A DNA stretch of 5,691 bases from Chloroflexota bacterium (lineage in GTDB: Bacteria; Chloroflexota; Dehalococcoidia; Dehalococcoidales; UBA3254), in contig JAGDMY010000108.1 of NCBI GenBank assembly GCA_017860765.1, positions 1-5,691 on the forward strand. Reading direction: 5' to 3'. The notes beneath the pieces are model-generated. The model was not told the DNA's origin and did no database searches. It saw nothing but the letters and a program-made list of their open reading frames with translations. This document shows, one piece after another, positions 1 to 5,083 of this stretch (position 1 is the stretch's first letter; every line of letters begins with the position of its first letter). The translations under genes and the position numbers were made by a program.

Positions 1-10
1 ATAATCGCCC

Positions 11-1330
11 CTATTGAGCATCGCCGGCTTTGGCAGCAGCTGCGCTTTGGAGATACTTATCGGCGGGGCGTTTCATCCATACAGAGAGCAGGATGCCGGC
101 ACAACCGACTGCACCGGAGGCCATAAAGGCCGGGCTATAGGCGCCGCTTACATCAAAAATGTAGCCGGCCAGGATGGGTGTAATGGCCGCTCCGAGCGTG
201 AAACCGTTGTTCACGAGGCCAAAAATAAGCCCGTGTCCCTTAGTCCCAAACAAACTGGCTACTACCAGTGACTGCGCTGAGCATAATCCGCCGAGGCCGA
301 ATCCAAAGATGGCGGCAAAGATGAATAAGGGTAGGATAGTATTAATCCCGTTCAACCAGAATAAACTACTGGCGATCAAGGTGAACCCAATAATATAGAC
401 TGTTCTTACCCCGATTTTATCCGCTGCTCCGCTTAAGAGCACGCCGCCGGCGACACTGGCCCCGCCAAAGACCGACAAAACATTGGCTGCCAGGGTCGGG
501 GAAATTCCCATATCGGTGGCATGGGGTACGATGTGGACGAGCACCACATACTGGCAGAATGCCACGCAGAAAAATATTATAACGACCAACCAGAACTGTC
601 GGGTTTTACTGGCCGCTCGAAGAGAAAATTGATTAAAAGAATCCTTCCGCTCCTCTGCTTTGGAGAGCGGGGCCGATTCACAAATATCTTCCGGCCGTCT
701 CAACCATTGGGATATTAATATTACGACCACAAAAATCAGGGCACCCAGGAAAAGATAGGATTGGCGCCAGTCATATAGTGACACAAGCAGGTTAATAACA
801 GGGGGCCCAATTAATATACCTACGCCGACGCCGATAGCTGCGATGCTGGTCATCAGGCTGCGCCTAAGAATAAACTGCCTGGAGATAGTTGACAGCAGGG
901 GAACTACCATGCCGCTTAAGCCGATTCCGATTACGACCCCATAATAGAGATACAATTCCCAGGCTGTGGTCACACGGGACAAGAGCAGGTAGCCGCTTCC
1001 GACCAGAAATCCGGATATCGAAAGCACAATCCGGGGCCCCAGCCTGTCATTCAGCCAGCCCATAAAAATAGCCAGCATACCCTGAAGAATCCAGGAGATC
1101 GAGAAAGCCCCGGACAGGGCCGCGCGGCTCCATCCCAGTTCTTCTATGACCGGTTTAAAAAAGACCCCAAAAGAATAATGGACAGCATAGGTAATAAGGA
1201 GAATGAAAAAAGCAATCCCCACCGCCAGGTACCTGGAGCGTGATGAGGAGACAACCGACAATGCCGAAGCGGACCGGGTATCGAGCACAGCCTTTATATC
1301 CTTTTGGAGTGCGTCCTGTTCGCCTGTCAT
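11..1330 (-). CDS. MFS transporter, oxalate/formate-monocarboxylate (OFA/MCT-like) type
   Basis: This 439-residue protein is an inner-membrane secondary carrier, probably for a carboxylate or other small organic anion; the substrate cannot be read from sequence. About 12 hydrophobic segments are visible (roughly residues 36-56, 70-92, 100-118, 124-147, 160-183, 190-208, 245-268, 280-300, 309-327, 332-352, 367-390, 400-418), split 6+6 by a charged loop near 210-245. The MFS motif A is clear as GWLNDRLGPR (91-100), with a degenerate second copy GAADKIGVR (301-309). The stretch YSFGVFFKPVIEELGWSRA (52-70) is typical of the OFA/MCT branch. Length is normal for the family. The start is uncertain: ATG at 1330 has no Shine-Dalgarno sequence and lies directly behind a TATAAT, while a GTG at 1288 (codon 15) has an AAAAGGA 10 nt upstream. 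The first ~32 residues are polar and lie before the first helix, so either start gives a complete carrier. It appears to be transcribed alone. Confidence 0.9.
   Translation of the reverse strand: MTGEQDALQKDIKAVLDTRSASALSVVSSSRSRYLAVGIAFFILLITYAVHYSFGVFFKPVIEELGWSRAALSGAFSISWILQGMLAIFMGWLNDRLGPRIVLSISGFLVGSGYLLLSRVTTAWELYLYYGVVIGIGLSGMVVPLLSTISRQFILRRSLMTSIAAIGVGVGILIGPPVINLLVSLYDWRQSYLFLGALIFVVVILISQWLRRPEDICESAPLSKAEERKDSFNQFSLRAASKTRQFWLVVIIFFCVAFCQYVVLVHIVPHATDMGISPTLAANVLSVFGGASVAGGVLLSGAADKIGVRTVYIIGFTLIASSLFWLNGINTILPLFIFAAIFGFGLGGLCSAQSLVVASLFGTKGHGLIFGLVNNGFTLGAAITPILAGYIFDVSGAYSPAFMASGAVGCAGILLSVWMKRPADKYLQSAAAAKAGDAQ
1299..1305 (-). promoter_or_regulatory. possible ribosome binding site for an alternative GTG start of the MFS gene
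   Basis: On the minus strand AAAAGGA lies 10 nt before an in-frame GTG (1288-1286, codon 15 of the long reading). If used, the mRNA would have a leader of about 42 nt from the predicted start point near 1330. The spacing is at the long end of the normal range, so this is only an alternative to initiation at ATG 1330. Confidence 0.25.
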
Positions 1331-1336
1331 TTCGTT

Positions 1337-1342
1337 ATTATA
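1337..1342 (-). promoter_or_regulatory. candidate -10 element (TATAAT) of the MFS gene
   Basis: A perfect TATAAT reads on the minus strand and ends 6 nt before ATG 1330. Transcription starting about 7 nt downstream would begin at or next to the A of that ATG, giving a leaderless message, unless the downstream GTG is the true start. An overlapping TATACT sits 5 nt further upstream. No good TTGACA-like -35 box is seen 16-18 bp upstream, which lowers confidence. Confidence 0.45.
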
Positions 1343-1408
1343 GTATATTCGAACTCCCCGGAGTAGTTTCAGCTGAATCTCACAAAATTGATTATCGGTC
1401 CGAGAAGG

Positions 1409-1466
1409 TTTTTTTAAAAATTTACCTGACTTCCATTTCGTCAGAGTGGATCGATGAAGACCAGGT
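1409..1466 (-). terminator. weak candidate terminator downstream of the tandem receiver gene
   Basis: On the minus strand the arms 1466-1454 and 1436-1424 form a 13-position stem with three G-U pairs and one C-A mismatch around a 17-nt loop. Three A and five T follow, then seven A (1423-1409). It lies about 83 nt after the stop codon of the receiver gene and before the MFS promoter, where a transcript end is expected. The imperfect stem and the three A before the T run make it weak. Confidence 0.35.
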
Positions 1467-1549
1467 CAAGCTTTTCGCACGTCTCCCGGGGCTGTATGCA
1501 AGCCTGGCGCAAGGAGTCAGATCGGGTCTGGTGGTCTGGGGGCTGCAGC

Positions 1550-2287
1550 CTAGCTTTTTTGCTCCAATAACTTCTCGATTCTCCGGACCATATCGTCCAC
1601 GTCGAAGGGCTTGGCCAGAAAATCGTTCGCTCCCAGACTCAGCGCTTTCTGAGCGTTTTCGGGTCTGGCGCTGAAGGTGATCACGGGTAGTTCCGAAAAG
1701 ATCCGCAGTTTCTGCAGAACCTCAAAGCCATCGATCCCGGGCATAATGACATCTAAAAGCATGATGTTCGGGGACTCCTTTTTAATCTGATCCAGGGCTT
1801 CCTGCCCGCCAGGCGCGGTAACCACATCATAGCCTGAAATTTTCAATTTGATGCCCACAACTTTGAGGATGGCCTGTTCATCGTCCACCAGGAGGATTTT
1901 CCTTTTGGGCTTTGCGGTTTTCTTCTCAGGCTGCTTACAATTGAGGACCGATTCGATTTTGGATACCAGCTGGTCTGGATCGAAGGGCTTGGCAATGTGG
2001 TCGTTAGCGCCAAACCTCAGGGCAAATTTAGCGATATCTGGCCGACCGGTAAAAACAATTATGGGTACCTGCGAAAAGGTCCGCACCCTTTCCAGCACAT
2101 CCATGCCAGTAACATCGGGCATGAGGATATCAAGCAGTACTATGTCCGGTTTTTGACTCCGGACGATATCAATTGCTTCGGCGCCGCTTTCGGTTGTAAT
2201 GACCTCGTATCCGTGCAGCCGGAGCTTTATACGTAAAAAGTTTCCGATGCCTGGTTCGTCGTCCACAACCAGCACGAGCTTATTCAT
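1550..2287 (-). CDS. tandem receiver-domain response regulator without output domain
   Basis: This 245-residue cytoplasmic protein consists of two CheY-like receiver domains and nothing else. Domain 1 (about 3-117) has the acidic pair D9/D10, phospho-acceptor D53 in LLDILMP, T80 and K100 in AKPFD. Domain 2 (about 129-242) has D135/D136, D179 in LLDVIMP, S206 and K226 in AKPFD. Both therefore look competent for phosphorylation. A lysine-rich linker (about 118-130) joins them. The copies are offset by 126 residues, and similarity is still visible in DNA: GAAGGGCTTGGC recurs at 1604 and 1982, exactly 378 bases apart, which points to internal duplication. No DNA-binding, GGDEF, HD-GYP or kinase domain is present, so it probably acts by protein contact or phosphate transfer. 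No histidine kinase lies in the window. ATG 2287 is a firm start because the first beta strand begins at residue 3; no Shine-Dalgarno sequence precedes it. Confidence 0.93.
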   Translation of the reverse strand: MNKLVLVVDDEPGIGNFLRIKLRLHGYEVITTESGAEAIDIVRSQKPDIVLLDILMPDVTGMDVLERVRTFSQVPIIVFTGRPDIAKFALRFGANDHIAKPFDPDQLVSKIESVLNCKQPEKKTAKPKRKILLVDDEQAILKVVGIKLKISGYDVVTAPGGQEALDQIKKESPNIMLLDVIMPGIDGFEVLQKLRIFSELPVITFSARPENAQKALSLGANDFLAKPFDVDDMVRRIEKLLEQKS

Positions 2288-2296
2288 ATATATTTC

Positions 2297-2305
2297 ATTA
2301 TAGCA
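2297..2305 (-). promoter_or_regulatory. extended -10 promoter element (TGCTATAAT) of the tandem receiver gene
   Basis: TGCTATAAT reads on the minus strand and ends 9 nt before ATG 2287. It is a perfect -10 hexamer with the TGn extension, which can replace a -35 box; none is recognisable here. The expected transcription start is near 2290, leaving a leader of about 3 nt, and no Shine-Dalgarno sequence fits between. The gene is likely expressed from a leaderless or nearly leaderless mRNA. Confidence 0.6.
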
Positions 2306-2349
2306 TCTCGGATCGGATTTAAGGTGCGGTAGTTAATAATAGTGGGAAC

Positions 2350-2396
2350 AGATTGAATCAAGAGGGGCTGAGAAACAGCCCCTCTTGATTCAATCT
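2350..2396 (-). terminator. perfect 21-bp inverted repeat at the end of the oxidoreductase-cupin unit
   Basis: The arms 2350-2370 and 2376-2396 are exact reverse complements over 21 bp around a 5-nt loop (AGAAA on plus, TTTCT on minus). The stem begins inside the cupin TAG stop codon (2397-2395) and contains a GC-rich core, AGGGGCTG with its complement next to the loop. Its position between that stop and the receiver promoter suggests a transcript terminator or 3'-end stabiliser. No T run follows on either strand (the minus strand continues GTTCCCACTATTATT), so intrinsic termination of the classic kind is not certain. The inverted repeat itself is beyond doubt; the role is inferred. Confidence 0.6.
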
Positions 2397-2793
2397 ACTT
2401 CTTATATTCCGGGGCCAGGCTGGAATGCACCAGCAGCAAGGGCCTCTCGACCTTCACAAATCTAAGCGGGCAGTGGACGAACCCTTTGGGAATATAGATG
2501 GTTGTGGGAGAGGTGATGATAAATTTTTCCTGCTCTTCACCCATGAATAATTCGATTTCTGCGCCCAGATCGTGCAGTCCATTGGGATTGAACCCGATAA
2601 AAGTCAGATAGATGTCAAAATCATGTTTATGCGGAACATCTTCCATAAGCATAGGCCTATCTACAGCGACTATGATGGTGGAGAAATCTGACTTAAAATC
2701 GCGCTCACCGCTAAACAGGATCCTCTGGTCGGTAAACTTGTTGGGCACCAGGGTATGTTTAAATACTAGGTTTCCATATTTGGTTTGAGCCAT
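2395..2793 (-). CDS. small cupin-like protein of unknown function
   Basis: This 132-residue protein is probably cytoplasmic, with no signal peptide or membrane segment. It resembles a single-domain cupin beta-barrel. A first motif has H55 and H57 in PHKHDFD, with D58 or D60 near where cupin motif 1 has a Glu; E79 and E81 follow on the next strand. A second motif, IPKGFVHCP (101-109), matches the PxGxxH core of cupin motif 2 with H107. H55, H57 and H107 could bind a metal, and size fits the family. No substrate or reaction can be assigned. It starts 50 bp after the oxidoreductase stop, so the two are likely co-transcribed and functionally linked. ATG 2793 has only a weak AGAAG 4 nt upstream; a better GGAGG lies 15 nt upstream, too far to be ideal. 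The gene ends in the 21-bp inverted repeat. The cupin fold is likely; the role is unknown. Confidence 0.75.
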   Translation of the reverse strand: MAQTKYGNLVFKHTLVPNKFTDQRILFSGERDFKSDFSTIIVAVDRPMLMEDVPHKHDFDIYLTFIGFNPNGLHDLGAEIELFMGEEQEKFIITSPTTIYIPKGFVHCPLRFVKVERPLLLVHSSLAPEYKK

Positions 2794-2843
2794 TTTTCTT
2801 CTACAACGCCTCCGTCATATTTTTTGCATTGTGGGGAGATACT

Positions 2844-4961
2844 CTAGAGCTTCCGGGCCACACGCCAGCCGCCAGCAACAGCATCCACGATCAACCCTGC
2901 CTCATTGCAGTCGCCGACGGCAAAGATTTCCTTGACTTTTCCCTCCAGGGCTTTAATCATTTCCGTATTCGGCCGGAAAGGCAGGACCGGTATAACATTG
3001 TCAGCCTTGATGGTCTTTTTCTCTCCCTCTTTGGTCACAATGTTCACCCCCGCATCGGTTATCTCAATGGATTTGAGACCGGTGAACATGGGCACGCCTC
3101 TGCGGCGGAACCAGTCCAAATTTAACCTGTCAACGAGAGACTTGGCGTATTTCGTGAAAGGCTCGGCCGTGTCTATGATGGTCACCTGGCGGCCCCGTTT
3201 GACCAGAAACTCCGCCAACTCATAGCCCAGTTTGCCGACCCCGATAATGACCACCCTTTTCCCGACCGGAATCCAGAACCTGGTTAGCCGCCTCAGGGTG
3301 TCCGGTGACATCAACTTCAAATAGAACTTCAACCTGCGATGCAAGTCGGCGTTCTGGATTACAATCCGTTTATCGATGCCCGGGATATCCGGAACCGCGG
3401 CAAGGCCTCCCGCAGCCAGAATCACTGCATCGGGCCGGTCTATTTCAACCATTGAGGGATTGAACTCCTGTCCCAACCTGACTTTGACTCCGAGCTTGGC
3501 AACTTGCGTCTTAAGGTAGCGGACCAGGGGCAGGATATCCTGAAGGTCTATCTCCCTCATCATGCTTGCCAGAGGGACCAGTCCCCCCAATTCACGGGTT
3601 TTTTCATAGAGTATTACTTCATGGCCTCTCAAGGCCGCTACCCTGGCTGCTTCCATCCCGGCCGGACCGCCTCCAACCACTACCACCTTTTTTTTCTGGG
3701 CGGCGGGTTGAATTTGATATGATTCATCTGAGCCAAAGGCAGCATTGATCCTGCATTGCCGGGACTCGGCTTTCGGTTCCAGACAGTACAAACAGGCCGT
3801 GCAAGGCGCAATGTCTTCCAACCGGCCCGCGGCAACTTTATTGGGATATTCCGGATCGGCGATTATGCTCCGGGTCATCCCGATAAAATCGGCCTTATTC
3901 TCCCTGAGCACTTTCTCGCCGATCTCATAGTCGATCCTGCCCACAGCAATGACCGGAATGGAGACCGCTCTTTTTATTAAAGCCGCCAGAGGCACCTGCC
4001 CCCCGGCTCCACCCCGGCTCCAGTCAAAATTCTTTTCATAAGGTTTTATATCCACGGGTGGCTCCGGCAAGAATATACTCTCTGGAATGAAATCGCTGAT
4101 ATGCTGGCCTATCCAGGCTGTCCGCACCATAATAGCGTCAGCACCGGCTTCCTGAATTATTCTGGCTGTGCGCTGAATTTCCTCAGGGGCGGCGAATTTA
4201 TTATCTGCGATGCCTACAATCTTGCCGATTTCAATGCCATTAATGCAGACTACGATGGCGAAGTCATTTCCGGCACGTTTTTTCATTTCCTTAATGATAG
4301 AGGTTATAAACCGGGTCCGGTTCTCCAGGCTTCCCCCGTATAAGTCCTGGCGTGAATTCCAGAATGGAGAGAGGAAGTTATGCTGCAGGTGGGTGCAGCT
4401 GGCATTGATATCTACTCCATCAAAACCAGCCTTCCTGGCCCTTAAGGCGGCACTGGCATATTTATCTATAATCTCCTCGATTTCGGCTATAGTTAGGGCC
4501 CGGGATTCTTCATTGTGGAAATCATTTTCCGACTTTATCAGCATCGGTGAAGAGGCCACCGGTTTCCCGGGATTCAAAGGAGGCACTCCGGGCGGGTCCC
4601 AACCATGTTGCTGGAATGGGCCGTCATGGTTCATCTGCATAAAGGTGGGGCAGCCATATTTATGGATCACCTGGGTTAACTCGCTGAGCCCCGGGATATA
4701 TTTGTCATCATCTACTCGCATCCTCTTCTTGCGGCGCGTCCCTCTGGGATAATCGCTGACGGGGGATTCTACCACCAGCAGGCCGATGCCGCCTCTGGCT
4801 ATCGCCTCATAGTAAGCCTTGACCCTGCTATTTACCCGTTCATGATCCTCTTCGCCGGAAAATCCGGTTAAAGCCCCGGTTTTAATCATGCGGTTGCGGG
4901 TCTTCACAGAGCCGATATAACCGGGCTCCAGAAGCCTCGGAAACTTGGTACCAGCAGCCAT
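2844..4961 (-). CDS. Old Yellow Enzyme-family FMN/FAD/Fe-S oxidoreductase (2,4-dienoyl-CoA reductase / TMADH type) with divergent active site
   Basis: This 705-residue protein has the full architecture of 2,4-dienoyl-CoA reductase, 2-enoate reductase and trimethylamine dehydrogenase. An FMN-binding TIM barrel (about 5-385) shows YYEAIARGGIGL, NFLSPFWN, YGGSLENR (208-215), PVIAVGR (336-342) and TRSIIADP (363-370). A four-Cys cluster follows (C387, C390, C393, C403), then an FAD-type Rossmann motif VVGGGPAGMEAA (428-439, acidic E453), an NAD-type motif GVGKLG (574-579, acidic D597), and a closing AVGDC (681-685). Known members pass electrons from NAD(P)H through FAD and Fe-S to FMN, or the reverse in TMADH. 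Position 31 is Leu, not the Cys that holds covalent FMN in TMADH. Several usual active-site residues are replaced: N186, C189 and H191 stand where His, His/Asn and Tyr are expected, and C239 where an FMN-contacting Arg is usual. An unsaturated carboxylate, CoA ester or ring compound is a plausible substrate but unproven. It likely forms an operon with the cupin gene. Confidence 0.92.
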   Translation of the reverse strand: MAAGTKFPRLLEPGYIGSVKTRNRMIKTGALTGFSGEEDHERVNSRVKAYYEAIARGGIGLLVVESPVSDYPRGTRRKKRMRVDDDKYIPGLSELTQVIHKYGCPTFMQMNHDGPFQQHGWDPPGVPPLNPGKPVASSPMLIKSENDFHNEESRALTIAEIEEIIDKYASAALRARKAGFDGVDINASCTHLQHNFLSPFWNSRQDLYGGSLENRTRFITSIIKEMKKRAGNDFAIVVCINGIEIGKIVGIADNKFAAPEEIQRTARIIQEAGADAIMVRTAWIGQHISDFIPESIFLPEPPVDIKPYEKNFDWSRGGAGGQVPLAALIKRAVSIPVIAVGRIDYEIGEKVLRENKADFIGMTRSIIADPEYPNKVAAGRLEDIAPCTACLYCLEPKAESRQCRINAAFGSDESYQIQPAAQKKKVVVVGGGPAGMEAARVAALRGHEVILYEKTRELGGLVPLASMMREIDLQDILPLVRYLKTQVAKLGVKVRLGQEFNPSMVEIDRPDAVILAAGGLAAVPDIPGIDKRIVIQNADLHRRLKFYLKLMSPDTLRRLTRFWIPVGKRVVIIGVGKLGYELAEFLVKRGRQVTIIDTAEPFTKYAKSLVDRLNLDWFRRRGVPMFTGLKSIEITDAGVNIVTKEGEKKTIKADNVIPVLPFRPNTEMIKALEGKVKEIFAVGDCNEAGLIVDAVAGGWRVARKL

Positions 4962-4965
4962 TTAG

Positions 4966-4972
4966 CTCCTTT
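4966..4972 (-). promoter_or_regulatory. strong ribosome binding site of the oxidoreductase gene
   Basis: AAAGGAG on the minus strand lies 4 nt before ATG 4961 and fixes this start. It contrasts with the receiver and MFS genes, which lack such a site, and shows that the organism uses Shine-Dalgarno initiation for genes inside or behind longer transcripts. Confidence 0.85.
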
Positions 4973-5013
4973 CAACTTCCTGTTTATCAGGTAGTAAGCA
5001 ATTAAACACGAAG

Positions 5014-5052
5014 GCCGCCATACCCTTTACCTGTGAGCTGGAGTATGGCGGC
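5014..5052 (-). terminator. hairpin downstream of the TRAP permease gene, possible terminator or attenuator
   Basis: GCCGCCATAC (5014-5023) and GTATGGCGGC (5043-5052) are perfect reverse complements, giving a GC-rich 10-bp stem around a 19-nt loop. It begins about 30 nt after the TRAP stop codon and ends about 50 nt before the oxidoreductase start. The following minus-strand bases CTTCGTGTTTAATTG are T-rich but hold no clean T run, so termination may be partial, with readthrough into the oxidoreductase. No convincing separate promoter for the oxidoreductase was seen in the gap. Confidence 0.45.
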
Positions 5053-5083
5053 TGCTTGTTGGGTTTATCCGGTTAGTAAGTCG

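Noticed and set aside
1541..1559. Palindrome GGCTGCAGCC followed by a T run on the plus strand, resembling a terminator.
   Set aside because: The palindrome has no loop and would fold to only a three-pair stem; the T run encodes lysines at the end of the receiver gene, and no plus-strand gene lies upstream.
1240..1674. Plus-strand open frame of 144 codons spanning the gap between the receiver and MFS genes, with a fairly protein-like middle part.
   Set aside because: Both ends are antisense to well-supported coding sequence, its start codon lies inside the MFS gene, the C-terminal part is Arg/Pro-rich shadow sequence, and I recognise no motif.
2801..2829. Two tiny overlapping upstream frames (4 and 5 codons) before the cupin gene, sharing an ATGA overlap.
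   Set aside because: Neither has a ribosome binding site in front, and such short frames arise easily by chance in a 50-bp gap.
4210..4752. Plus-strand open frame of 180 codons.
   Set aside because: It is wholly antisense to the oxidoreductase barrel, whose motifs are clear, and has no recognisable domain of its own.
4979..4991. Small inverted repeat CCTG-TTTAT-CAGG before the oxidoreductase ribosome binding site.
   Set aside because: A 4-bp stem is too short to support a regulatory role, and no riboswitch-like structure surrounds it.
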